Positions 36,260 to 44,284 of a DNA stretch of 64,000 bases are shown here, piece by piece. Position numbers and translations under genes: made by a program. The notes under the pieces were generated by a model. It ran no database searches, had not been told where the DNA came from, and was given only the letters and a program-made list of their open reading frames with translations. This DNA is from Geobacter sp. GTDB lineage: Bacteria > Desulfobacterota > Desulfuromonadia > Geobacterales > Geobacteraceae. The stretch's first letter is position 1. Every line of letters starts with the position of its first letter. Location: the NCBI GenBank assembly GCA_003490025.1, contig DNJC01000076.1, positions 1-64,000 on the forward strand. The letters run 5' to 3'.

Positions 36260-37036
36260 ATGTGTGGCACCGAACTGGTTGAAACCGACCTGAGCGAGGG
36301 GATACTCACCCTCACTTTCAACCGCCCTGAGAAGAGGAACGCGCTCAACCTGGCCATGTACGCGGCGCTCGCCGCCGGGATCAGAAAGGGCGACGACGAT
36401 GACGTCGTCCGGGTCATCATGCTGACCGGGAGCGACGACTGCTTCACCAGCGGCAACGACCTCTCCGATTTCCTGGCAGCGCCTCCCACCGGCCTGGACA
36501 GCCCGGTGATGCAGTTCCTGCTGGCCTTGAGCCAGGCGCGAAAACCGATAGTGGCGGCGGTGAAGGGGGCGGCCGTCGGCGTCGGCGTCACCATGCTGCT
36601 GCACTGCGAGCTGGTCTACGCCGGAAGCGGCGCGACCTTCCAGATGCCGTTCGTCGACCTGGGGCTCTGCCCCGAGGCCGGTTCGACTTTGCTTTTGCCG
36701 CGGCTCATGGGGCATCAGCGCGCGGCCGAGCTGCTGCTTCTGGGCGAGACCTTCGACGCCGAAAAGGCGCGCGAGGTAGGCATCGTCAATGCCGTCTACC
36801 CCGACGCCTACCTTTTGTCGGCGGCTAGGGCCAAGGCGCTGCAGTTGGCGGCCCAGCCCGCCGCGGCGGTGCGCCTGGCGAAGTCGCTCTTAAAGCGCGA
36901 GTATGCGGACCGACTGCAGGAGACCATTGCCGAAGAGGGGGCGCAGTTCGTCGCGCGGCTCAAGTCCCCCGAGGCAGCGGAGGCATTGCAGGCATTCATG
37001 CAGCGCCGCAAGCCCGACTTCTCCCGCTTCGCGTAG
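36260..37036 (+). CDS. Enoyl-CoA hydratase/isomerase family protein
   Basis: A 258-residue crotonase. Oxyanion-hole segments are FNRPEKRNALN near residue 20, CFTSGNDLSDF near 62 and VKGAAVGVGVTMLLHCE near 98, with acidic FVDLGLCPEAGST near 128. The Gly-Asn-Asp at the first site and Pro-Glu-Ala-Gly at the second fit both hydratases and delta3,delta2-enoyl-CoA isomerases; isomerase function would suit the adjacent dienoyl-CoA reductase in unsaturated fatty acid degradation. AAGGAG precedes the ATG by 7 nt. It is the last gene before a repeat-rich spacer. Confidence 0.87.
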   Translation: MCGTELVETDLSEGILTLTFNRPEKRNALNLAMYAALAAGIRKGDDDDVVRVIMLTGSDDCFTSGNDLSDFLAAPPTGLDSPVMQFLLALSQARKPIVAAVKGAAVGVGVTMLLHCELVYAGSGATFQMPFVDLGLCPEAGSTLLLPRLMGHQRAAELLLLGETFDAEKAREVGIVNAVYPDAYLLSAARAKALQLAAQPAAAVRLAKSLLKREYADRLQETIAEEGAQFVARLKSPEAAEALQAFMQRRKPDFSRFA

Positions 37037-37067
37037 GGGCGCGGAGGCGGTAACGCGGCCCCCTCAC

Positions 37068-37380
37068 CAACTAAACCCTCGCCCTCCGGGAGAGGGTGCC
37101 CGAAGGGCGGGTGAGGGCGGTGCCACGACAGATAGAGAGTTGCAGGGGCCAGCGCCCTCACCCCAGCCCTCTCTCGGTGGGCGAGGGAGATCCTAACTTG
37201 AGCTGGATAAGGTGGGGACGCCTCGATGCTGCAAGTCGCCTCCTTTTGGGGGCTGTCCATCAACTAACCCTCGCCCTCCGGGAGAGGGTGCCCGGAGGGC
37301 GGGTGAGGGCGGTGCCACGAAGATAAAGAGTTGCAGGGGCCAGCGCCCTCACCCCGACCCTCTCCCAGAGGGCGAGGGGG
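37068..37380. repeat. Two about 120-bp direct repeats of a palindromic element
   Basis: 37068-37187 and 37261-37380 are near-identical blocks that begin CAACTAA, run through CCCTCGCCCTCCGGGAGAGG, GGGCGGGTGAGGGCGGTGCC and GAGTTGCAGGGGCCAGCGCC, and end in a complementary CCCTCACCCC/CCCTCTC stretch. Each block is itself largely self-complementary. Related sequence occurs at 45643-45776. Confidence 0.85.
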
Positions 37381-37427
37381 AGTTGGCGGAGAGCTGAATG
37401 AAGCTGGCAAATGGTAACGACCCCTGT

Positions 37428-37567
37428 CTGTAGGAGCGGCATTCCTGCCGCGATCGGCGCCCTCACCCCTGCCCTCTCCCGCTGGGCGAGGGAGAGTTGG
37501 AAGGGAGCTTAAGGAAGCTGGCGAAGGGCAACGGCCCCGCTGTAGGAGCGGCATTCCTGCCGCGATC
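37428..37567. repeat. 28-bp perfect direct repeat with internal hairpin, two copies
   Basis: A 28-bp unit starting CTGTAGGAGCGGCATTCC and ending TGCCGCGATC occurs at 37428-37455 and 37540-37567. It contains the hairpin GCGGCA-TTCC-TGCCGC. Part of it recurs at 59329-59349. A further imperfect duplication (GAAGCTGGC followed by an A/G-rich stretch) precedes each copy. The second copy ends 11 bp before the next start codon. The whole 37037-37578 spacer is made of such repeats and holds no gene. Confidence 0.85.
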
Positions 37568-37578
37568 AAGGAGAAACG

Positions 37579-38778
37579 ATGGGACACCACCTGGATTCGA
37601 AAAGCAGCATCGTCCCGCTTATTGACCGCCTGAACAAGTTCCCGGTCGGCCTGGTCGACAACGAGAAACTGCGCGAAATCCTTTCCCTTCTCTTCGACGA
37701 GCGGGAGGCGTTCATCGCCTCGCGTTTCCCGCTGGAGGAGGCGACGCTTCCCGAACTGGTACGGCTGACCGGCATCCCGGCGGCCGAGCTGGAACCGATG
37801 CTGGACCGCATGGCGGACAAGGGGCTGCTCATGGACATGCCGTACAACGGCGTGACCTACTACCTCCTCATCCCCGGCCTGATCGGCTTCTTCGAATTCA
37901 CCTTCATGAAGAACCGGACGGACCTCCCACAGGAAAAGATCGCCCGGCTCATGTCCGAGTACATGCACGACGGCTCCGGGCGGGGGCAGGGGGACGAATT
38001 CTTCGGGAGCAAGACCCCGCTGACCCGATCCCTGGTCTACGAGGAGCACATCCCGGTCACCTCCGAGATCACGACCTACGAGACCGCGCGGGAGATCATA
38101 AAGAACGCGGGGGGCGGCGCAGTCGGCATCTGCTTTTGCCGCCACAAGAAGGAGCACTTGAACGAGAACTGCAAGAAAGGCGCGCCTGTCGAGGAGATCT
38201 GCATCTCCCTCGGTGCGGCCGCGAAGTTCTTCTGCCGGAGGGGATTCGCGCAAGAGAAGAGCGTGGAGGAGTTGCTGGCCATCCTGGACCGGGCCCGCTC
38301 CTTCAACCTCACCTTCGTCACCGACAATATCCGCGAGAAGCCGTCCTTTGTCTGCAGCTGCTGCGGCTGCTGCTGCGAACTGATGTCCGGGGTGCAGCAC
38401 GGCTTTCATGAAGGGATCGGCAAGACCGGGTACACCGCCGTGATCGACCCGGAACTCTGCGACTACTGCGGCGCCTGCTTCAAGGCGTGCAACGTGAAGG
38501 CGATCGGCCCGCCGGAAGGCGTGACCTTCGCGGATAAAGAATCGCGCCATGCCGCCGTCAAGAGCCATGTCTGCCTGGGGTGCGGCGCCTGCGTCTCCGC
38601 CTGCAAGAAAGGGGCTCTCACCATGGTCTCGGTCGCCAAACGGCCGCTCCCCCCCTTGAAGCGAAACGACCTGTACCGCGCCATCCTGAAGGAGAAGGGG
38701 AGGCTGACCCCCTACGTGGTGAGCGGCATCAAAAAGAAACTCCGGAGTTTTCTGCCGGGAAACGGACGCAAACGATGA
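37579..38778 (+). CDS. Ferredoxin-domain protein with winged-helix-like N terminus
   Basis: A 399-residue soluble Fe-S protein. Residues about 10-90 resemble a winged helix (EATLPELVRLTGIPAAELEP). A middle region has ICFCRHKKEHLNENC and VEEICISLG, a Cys pattern seen in uncharacterised Fe-S proteins. A Cys-rich run VCSCCGCCCELM lies near 259, and a C-terminal 2[4Fe-4S] domain has CDYCGACFKACNVKAI near 294 and CLGCGACVSACKKGAL near 332. It is probably an electron carrier or oxidoreductase subunit of the fatty-acid pathway; the partner is unknown. AAGGAG precedes the ATG by 6 nt. Confidence 0.8.
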   Translation: MGHHLDSKSSIVPLIDRLNKFPVGLVDNEKLREILSLLFDEREAFIASRFPLEEATLPELVRLTGIPAAELEPMLDRMADKGLLMDMPYNGVTYYLLIPGLIGFFEFTFMKNRTDLPQEKIARLMSEYMHDGSGRGQGDEFFGSKTPLTRSLVYEEHIPVTSEITTYETAREIIKNAGGGAVGICFCRHKKEHLNENCKKGAPVEEICISLGAAAKFFCRRGFAQEKSVEELLAILDRARSFNLTFVTDNIREKPSFVCSCCGCCCELMSGVQHGFHEGIGKTGYTAVIDPELCDYCGACFKACNVKAIGPPEGVTFADKESRHAAVKSHVCLGCGACVSACKKGALTMVSVAKRPLPPLKRNDLYRAILKEKGRLTPYVVSGIKKKLRSFLPGNGRKR

Positions 38779-38810
38779 GCCGACGGGGGCTAGACCCATC
38801 CCCACCCCGA

Positions 38811-38831
38811 CCCTCCCCTTGAAGGGGAGGG
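38811..38831. terminator. Palindromic CCCTCCCCTT/AAGGGGAGGG between convergent genes
   Basis: CCCTCCCCTT is followed by its complement AAGGGGAGGG with almost no loop, then GGGGAGATTGT. It lies between the Fe-S protein and the convergent MerR gene. It belongs to the genome's C-rich/G-rich repeat family and may serve as a terminator, though it lacks a T-run. Confidence 0.5.
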
Positions 38832-38856
38832 GGAGATTGTAGGGAGGTTCACTGGT

Positions 38857-39381
38857 TTATGCCTTGGTCGCTGTCTTTTTGGCGGGGGCTTTCCTGGGGG
38901 GCTTCGCGGCTGCAGCCGGTTTTGCCTTCCCTGCTGTGGTCTTCGCGGCGGCATCTCCGGCCTGCTCCGCGCCTGAGGCCGGGGCGCTCGCCAGGTCGTA
39001 CTCGTCGATGATCCGCTGCTGGTACGCCGCGATGTCCTTTTCCAGGGACTGCAGCGTGCTCACCTTCTCCCTGATGTTCTTCAGGTGCGTTTCCAGAAGC
39101 TCGATCAGGCGAGGCATGATCTTCGACGGGACCTGCTGCTCCCGGTAGTAGATGTCCGCCAGTCCCTTCATCTCCTCCAGGGAAAGCCCGAGTTCCTTCA
39201 GCTTCAGGACGAACTTGAAACGCTTCACGTCCGCCTTCTCGTAATATCTCACCCGACCGTCGGTCCGCCTTGGTGGATCGACCAGTTCCATCTTCTCATA
39301 GAGCCGGATGGTCCGCGTCGTGATCCCCAGCTTCTCCGCCAGATCGCTGATCTGCATGTGGTCTTCATTGCTCAATCGCAT
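38857..39381 (-). CDS. MerR-family regulator with Ala/Lys-rich tail
   Basis: A 174-residue MerR regulator. The winged-helix N terminus is ISDLAEKLGITTRTIRLYEK near residue 10 and VRYYEKADVKRFKFVLKLKE near 44, followed by a dimerisation coiled coil (about 85-128). The last 40 residues are rich in Ala, Lys and Pro (KPAAAAKPPRKAPAKKTATKA), like histone H1 tails. It has no metal-binding Cys set. MerR proteins such as LiuR control acyl-CoA degradation in proteobacteria. This one lies divergent to the EMO-EtfBA operon and is the best candidate to bind the TTGACATGRRCGTCAA sites. GAGGTG precedes the ATG. Confidence 0.88.
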   Translation of the reverse strand: MRLSNEDHMQISDLAEKLGITTRTIRLYEKMELVDPPRRTDGRVRYYEKADVKRFKFVLKLKELGLSLEEMKGLADIYYREQQVPSKIMPRLIELLETHLKNIREKVSTLQSLEKDIAAYQQRIIDEYDLASAPASGAEQAGDAAAKTTAGKAKPAAAAKPPRKAPAKKTATKA

Positions 39382-39407
39382 ACTTCACCTCAATGTTAAG
39401 TACGTTA

Positions 39408-39436
39408 GCTATAAAAGATGCGCACCTCCTTGTCAA
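39408..39436 (-). promoter_or_regulatory. Predicted promoter of the MerR gene
   Basis: On the minus strand TTGACA (39431-39436) and TATAGC (39408-39413) are separated by 17 bp. Just downstream lies TAACGTACTTAAC, an imperfect palindrome that could be an autoregulatory site. The 16-mer operator of the target genes is not present here. Confidence 0.55.
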
Positions 39437-39519
39437 GGTATTTGACCGGATCGGGCGGGCGGGAAGGCATTTATGCGATTTTCCGCGGAGAAAAATGGTG
39501 AGGGACCGATTTTTAATAC

Positions 39520-39548
39520 TTGACATGAACGTCAAGAAGAAGTAAAAA
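39520..39548 (+). promoter_or_regulatory. Operator/promoter of EMO-EtfBA operon (site 3)
   Basis: TTGACATGAACGTCAA (39520-39535) carries the -35 hexamer TTGACA; TAAAAA at 39543-39548 is the -10-like hexamer at 17-bp spacing. It is the third copy of the shared operator and lies in the divergent region next to the MerR gene. Confidence 0.78.
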
Positions 39549-39582
39549 GAGACCGTCAACAATAAAACCAAGGGGCGATGGC

Positions 39583-41568
39583 ATGGAAGCGACACGAGAG
39601 ATCTATTGGAACGTCGGCCACGGGGTGGTGTGGGGCATGTACCTTTTCGCCTTCATCGCCATAGGGATCTGCGCCTGGGGCTTCTGGACGCGCCTGCCGG
39701 TCTACCGCCAGGGTAAGCCGCTCAGCCGGCTGGACCGGCTTCCCGAGCGGATCGCCCTGATGGTCAAGGCGATGCTGGCCCAGAGCAAGGTGCTGAGGGT
39801 GCTCGATCCCGGCGCGCTGCACGCGCTGTTCTTCTGGAGCTTCGCCCTGCTCTTCATCGGCACGCTGCTGATCATGGCGCAGGCCGACTTCGCCGCCCCG
39901 GTCCTCGGGATCGTCTTCCTCAAGGGGGCCTTCTACAAGCTCTTCTCGCTGTCGCTCGATGTAGCCGGGGCGCTGGCTCTCCTCATGCTGGGCGGCCTCA
40001 TGGTGCGCCGCTTCTTCGTCAAACCCGAAGGGCTGCAGACCATCCGCGACGACTACGTGGTGCAGGCGCTCCTCTTCTCGATCATCCTGACCGGCTTCTT
40101 CGCCGAGGGGATCCGGATGGCCGCGACGGAGATCGGCGCCAACCCGCAGCTGGCACGCCTGTCGCCCGTGGGTCTTCTTTTCGGGCAGATGTTTCTCGGC
40201 ATGACGCCGGCCGTCCTCTCCCAGGCGCACAAGGCGACCTGGTGGGTGCATTTCTTCCTCGCCATGGGGTTCATCGCCGCCATTCCCTACACCAAGCTGC
40301 GGCACATCTTCACCACCTCGGCGAACTACCTCTTCGCCGACCTCGGTCCCAAGGGCGCCCTGGCCACCATCAACCTGGAGGACGAGAGCGTCGAGCAGTT
40401 CGGCGCCGCCTCGATAAAGGACCTGACCTGGAAGGACATCTTCGACGCCGACGCCTGCACCTCCTGCAAGCGCTGCCAGGACCGCTGCCCCGCCTACGCG
40501 ACGGACAAGCCGCTCTCCCCGATGAAGCTGGTGCAGAAAATCGGCGAGATCGCCCGCGAGACCCCGGAGGCTAACCTCTGCCAGTCCATAGGCGAGGACG
40601 TCCTCTGGTCCTGCACCACCTGCCGGGCCTGCCAGGAGACCTGCCCGGCGAGCGTCGAGCACGTGAACAAGATCCTGGAGATGCGCAGAAACCTCACCCT
40701 CATGGAAGGCTCCTTCCCCGGCGACGAGGTGCGCACCGCCATCGGCAACATAGAGGTGAACGGCAACCCGTTCGGGCTCGCCTATGCCGCCCGCGGCGAC
40801 TGGGCTGAGGGGCTGGACGTAGCGGTCATGGAGAGCGGCGCGGAGGTCGACGTCCTCTACTTCGTCGGCTGCTACCCATCCTTTGACAAGAGAAACCGGG
40901 AAATCGCCGCCAATTTCATAAAGATTTGCAACGCGGCCGGGGTCCGGGTCGGCATCCTCGGCAAGGAGGAGAAGTGCTGCGGCGAGCCGGCCAGGAAGCT
41001 CGGTAACGAATACCTGTACCAGATGACGGCGGCGGAGAACATCGAGCTGATCAAGGCCTACGGCGTCAAGAAGATCGTCACCACCTGCCCGCACTGCTTC
41101 AACACCCTGGCGAGGGATTACCAGGACCTGGGGCTCGATGTCCCGGTGGAGCATTACACCACCTACATCTCGGGCCTGATGCGGCAGCAGAGGTTGAAAC
41201 TCTCCCCGGAGCCGTTCGAGTTCACCTACCACGATTCCTGCTACCTCGGCCGCTACATGGACATCATCGAGGAGCCGCGCGAGATCCTGAAGCAGGCCGG
41301 CGGGCAGATCACGGAGATGACGAGGAGCGGGCTGGAGAGCTTCTGCTGCAGCGCGGGAGGCGGACGGATCTTCGCCGAGGAGAAGATAGGGAGCCGCATC
41401 AACGTCGCCCGGGTGCAGATGGCCAAGGAGACAGGCGCGCCGCTTCTCGTCTCCAACTGCCCCTTCTGCCTCACCATGTTCGAGGACGGCATCAAGACCG
41501 GCGGCGTGGAGGGAGAAATCAGGGTGAGGGACCTGGCGGAGATGGTCGCGGAGCGGCTCGCCGGATAG
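39583..41568 (+). CDS. Membrane Fe-S oxidoreductase, EMO type (ETF:menaquinone oxidoreductase)
   Basis: A 661-residue membrane protein. A NarI-like N-terminal part with about six helices (to about residue 255) may hold haem b. It is followed by a 2[4Fe-4S] domain (CTSCKRCQDRCP near 292 and CTTCRACQETCP near 345) and two CCG domains of HdrD/GlpC type (KCCGEPARKLGN near 465; HDSCYLGRY, FCCSAGGGR and CPFCLTMFEDG near 550-640). This architecture defines the membrane oxidoreductases (EMO) that take electrons from reduced ETF to menaquinone in fatty-acid-oxidising anaerobes. It is followed by etfB and etfA, which fits that role. Driven by operator site 3. Confidence 0.88.
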   Translation: MEATREIYWNVGHGVVWGMYLFAFIAIGICAWGFWTRLPVYRQGKPLSRLDRLPERIALMVKAMLAQSKVLRVLDPGALHALFFWSFALLFIGTLLIMAQADFAAPVLGIVFLKGAFYKLFSLSLDVAGALALLMLGGLMVRRFFVKPEGLQTIRDDYVVQALLFSIILTGFFAEGIRMAATEIGANPQLARLSPVGLLFGQMFLGMTPAVLSQAHKATWWVHFFLAMGFIAAIPYTKLRHIFTTSANYLFADLGPKGALATINLEDESVEQFGAASIKDLTWKDIFDADACTSCKRCQDRCPAYATDKPLSPMKLVQKIGEIARETPEANLCQSIGEDVLWSCTTCRACQETCPASVEHVNKILEMRRNLTLMEGSFPGDEVRTAIGNIEVNGNPFGLAYAARGDWAEGLDVAVMESGAEVDVLYFVGCYPSFDKRNREIAANFIKICNAAGVRVGILGKEEKCCGEPARKLGNEYLYQMTAAENIELIKAYGVKKIVTTCPHCFNTLARDYQDLGLDVPVEHYTTYISGLMRQQRLKLSPEPFEFTYHDSCYLGRYMDIIEEPREILKQAGGQITEMTRSGLESFCCSAGGGRIFAEEKIGSRINVARVQMAKETGAPLLVSNCPFCLTMFEDGIKTGGVEGEIRVRDLAEMVAERLAG

Positions 41569-41617
41569 GGACGGTCGGGGTTCAACAACAGTTGCTGACA
41601 GATCAAGGGAGGAAATC

Positions 41618-42394
41618 ATGAAGATTCTAGTGTGCATCAAACAGGTCCCGGACCTGGAATCCCGCTTCAAGCCCGACCAGGCCGGCGTCTGGTTCTCCGA
41701 CACCGACCTCGCCTTCCGCATGAACGAATACGACGAGTACGCAGTGGAGCAGGCGGTCCGCCTCAAGGAACAGCTGGGCGACGCCCCCGAGCTGACCGTC
41801 CTCTCCATCGGGCCGGACCGCGTGGTCGAGGTCATCAAGAAGGCCCTCGCCATGGGGTGCGACCGCGCCGTCCACGTCCAGGACCCCGCCGCACACCTGA
41901 AGGACCCGTGGCAGATCGCCTCCATCATCGCGGCCTACGCGAAGGACCAGGGCTTCGACCTGATCCTGACCGGAATGCAGTCCCAGGACCGCGGCTCGGC
42001 GCAGGTCGGCGTCACCGTCGCGGAGATCCTCGGCGTCCCCTGCGCCACCACCCTGGTCGGCTTCAGCTACGACGGCGGCACCGTAACGGCCAAGCGCGAG
42101 TTGGAGGGTGGCCTGAAGGGGGTCGTGAAGCTCAAGATCCCGGCACTGGTCACCTGCCAGCTCGGTCTCAACACGCCGCGCTACCCGACCCTTCCCAACA
42201 TCATGAAGGCGAAGAAGAAGGAAATCGCCGCGGTGCCGGTGGCGGAACTCCTGAAGTCCGAGCCGCTGGCCATCACCACCAGTTTCCACGCTCCCGCCAA
42301 GAAGGGGAGCGGCCTCGTGCTGGAAGGCGACATCGCCGACCTGGTGACCAGGGTCATCGGCATACTCAAAGAAAAGACCGCGGTCCTGCGCTAG
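41618..42394 (+). CDS. etfB: Electron transfer flavoprotein beta subunit (copy 1)
   Basis: A 258-residue EtfB starting MKILVCIKQVPD, with ALAMGCDRAVHVQD near residue 83, DLILTGMQSQDRGSAQVG near 112 and LNTPRYPTLPNIMKAKKK near 185. It accepts electrons from acyl-CoA dehydrogenases together with EtfA. It lacks the SDR-FGGADTLATS and GKQxIDGDTAQVGP motifs of copy 2, so it looks like a conventional (non-bifurcating) ETF. GGGAGG precedes the ATG; it lies 49 bp after EMO and 9 bp before etfA. Confidence 0.92.
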   Translation: MKILVCIKQVPDLESRFKPDQAGVWFSDTDLAFRMNEYDEYAVEQAVRLKEQLGDAPELTVLSIGPDRVVEVIKKALAMGCDRAVHVQDPAAHLKDPWQIASIIAAYAKDQGFDLILTGMQSQDRGSAQVGVTVAEILGVPCATTLVGFSYDGGTVTAKRELEGGLKGVVKLKIPALVTCQLGLNTPRYPTLPNIMKAKKKEIAAVPVAELLKSEPLAITTSFHAPAKKGSGLVLEGDIADLVTRVIGILKEKTAVLR

Positions 42395-42403
42395 GAGGCG
42401 ACC

Positions 42404-43312
42404 ATGAAAACCTTACTGATAGGCGAATACAGAGAAGGGAAGTTCCTCGACTCAACCTACGAGCTCTTCGGTTTCGCGGCGCAGCTCGGCGCCGAGACCT
42501 CCCTTTTCCTGGTGGGAAGCGAAAGCACGCTTCCGGCCGGCGGCGCAATCTACCTGGCCGACGCGGCTTCCTGCGGCGAATACAACCCCGACCTGCACAA
42601 GCTCCTGATCCTGGACGCGGTGCAGAGGGAAAACCCCGACTACGTGGTCTTCCTGCACTCCTCCTACGGCTGGGACCTCGCCCCCCGGGTGGCGGCGGCC
42701 CTCAAGCTCGCCCAGGTCTCCGAGGTGATCGGCGTGCAGGACGGCGTCTTCGAGGTTGGCTGCTGCAACGGCAAGATGCGCAGGAGCGTGAAGCCCGCCG
42801 GCCCGAAGGCCGTTCTCACCATCCAGGCCGGCGCCTTCCAGGGAGTGCAGCCGACCGGCGCCCTGAGCGTCACCAAGCTCAGCAACGATACCGCTTCACC
42901 CATGGAGTTCGTCGGGTATGAGCCGGCCGAGGCCAAGGGAATCGACCTGGCCAGGGCCGAGATCATCGTCAGCGCGGGCCGCGGGGTCGGGAAAAAGGAG
43001 AACGTCCAGATCATCGCGGCCCTCGCCAAGGCGCTCGGCGGCGAACTCGGCGCGAGCCGCCCCGTGGTCGATGCGGAGTGGGTCGCCCACGACCACCAGG
43101 TCGGCACCACCGGCCAGACCGTCGCCCCGAAACTCTACGTCGCCTGCGGCATCTCCGGCGCCATCCAGCACCTGGCGGGGATGAAAAAATCCGACTTCAT
43201 ACTGGCCATCAACAAGGACAAGGATGCCCCCATCGGGGAGGTGGCCGACGTCCTGGTGGTCGCGGACCTGATGCAGTTCGTACCGGCCCTGACGGCGCAG
43301 CTGCAGAAGTAG
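42404..43312 (+). CDS. etfA: Electron transfer flavoprotein alpha subunit (copy 1)
   Basis: A 302-residue EtfA of ordinary length without a ferredoxin domain. The FAD-binding C-terminal region shows IIVSAGRGVGKKEN near residue 187, VAHDHQVGTTGQTVAPKLYV near 227, ACGISGAIQHLAGM near 248 and AINKDKDAPIGEVADVLVV near 268. It partners the preceding EtfB. AGGAGG precedes the ATG by 5 nt. It ends the EMO-EtfBA unit, and a repeat-rich spacer follows. Confidence 0.92.
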   Translation: MKTLLIGEYREGKFLDSTYELFGFAAQLGAETSLFLVGSESTLPAGGAIYLADAASCGEYNPDLHKLLILDAVQRENPDYVVFLHSSYGWDLAPRVAAALKLAQVSEVIGVQDGVFEVGCCNGKMRRSVKPAGPKAVLTIQAGAFQGVQPTGALSVTKLSNDTASPMEFVGYEPAEAKGIDLARAEIIVSAGRGVGKKENVQIIAALAKALGGELGASRPVVDAEWVAHDHQVGTTGQTVAPKLYVACGISGAIQHLAGMKKSDFILAINKDKDAPIGEVADVLVVADLMQFVPALTAQLQK

Positions 43313-43341
43313 TCGCCACCAAGCCTCAGCTTTATCCCACT

Positions 43342-43434
43342 TCCCCTCCCCCCGGAGGGGGAGGGCCAGGGAGGGGGGCTTTTCTGCAACTGGAGCGCCC
43401 CCCCTCCCAGCCTCCCCCCTCCGGGGGGAGGGGC
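43342..43434. repeat. C-rich/G-rich palindromic repeats
   Basis: Two nested palindromes, CCCCTCCCCCCGGAGGGGGAGG and CCTCCCCCCTCCGGGGGGAGG in form, occupy the spacer between the two ETF modules. They belong to the same intergenic repeat family as those at 38811, 48023 and 59390. Confidence 0.8.
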
Positions 43435-43463
43435 TGTATATATCGAGAAATGAGGAACCCGGC

Positions 43464-44276
43464 ATGCTTATCGTCGTCTGCATAAAACAGGTCCCCGACA
43501 CCACCCAGGTACAGATTGATCCCGTCACCAACACCCTGGTGCGGGACGGGATCCCCTTCATCGTCAACCCCTACGACACCCATGCCCTGGAGGCCGCCCT
43601 GCAACTGAAGGACCGGTTCGGCTTCCGGGTGGCGGCGATCTCCATGGGTCCCCCGAACGCGGAGGCGACGCTGAGAAAGGCGCTTTCGCTGGGGGTGGAC
43701 AAGGCGATCCTTCTTTCCGACCGGGTCTTCGGCGGCGCGGACACCCTCGCCACCAGCAACGTCCTCACCCGCGCGATCCAGCTCCTCAACAAGCAGGAGG
43801 AGGTCGGGCTGGTGCTCTGCGGCAAGCAGACCATCGACGGCGACACCGCCCAGGTCGGCCCCGGCATCGCAACCCGCCTCGGCTACACCCAGCTCACCCT
43901 GGTGGACCGGGTCGAACGGGTCGATTCGCTCAGCAGGAAGATCCGGGTGCGGAGGAAGCTGGAGGGGCGGCACGAGATCGTCGAGGCCCCTTTCCCGGCC
44001 ATGATCACGGTGGTCCGGGAGCTGAACCAGCCGCGCTACCCGACGGTGCCGATGCGACTTGATTCGGCCGACGCCGAGGTCACGGTCTGGAACAACGAGG
44101 TGCTCAAGCTCGACGTGGCGACCATCGGCCTCAAGGGCTCTCCGACCTGGGTCAGCAGGATCTTCTCGCCCGAGCGTGAAAAGGGGGAGGTGGTCGGTGA
44201 CGGATTGAACGACCCGGTGGCAGCGGCGAACCTGCTGATCGACAAGCTGTTGAGCAAGGACCTTATCGCCGTCTAA
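43464..44276 (+). CDS. etfB: Electron transfer flavoprotein beta subunit (copy 2, bifurcating-like motifs)
   Basis: A 270-residue EtfB. It carries the sequence pattern of the bifurcating ETF group (as in Bcd-Etf and caffeyl-CoA reductase): IVNPYDTHALEAALQLKD near residue 33, AISMGPPNAEATLRKALSLG near 57, LLSDRVFGGADTLATSN near 84 and LCGKQTIDGDTAQVGPG near 113. If the motif assignment holds, this ETF could couple acyl-CoA chemistry to ferredoxin and NADH. It pairs with a ferredoxin-fused EtfA that starts 8 bp downstream. Confidence 0.92.
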   Translation: MLIVVCIKQVPDTTQVQIDPVTNTLVRDGIPFIVNPYDTHALEAALQLKDRFGFRVAAISMGPPNAEATLRKALSLGVDKAILLSDRVFGGADTLATSNVLTRAIQLLNKQEEVGLVLCGKQTIDGDTAQVGPGIATRLGYTQLTLVDRVERVDSLSRKIRVRRKLEGRHEIVEAPFPAMITVVRELNQPRYPTVPMRLDSADAEVTVWNNEVLKLDVATIGLKGSPTWVSRIFSPEREKGEVVGDGLNDPVAAANLLIDKLLSKDLIAV

Positions 44277-44284
44277 GGGAGCGA

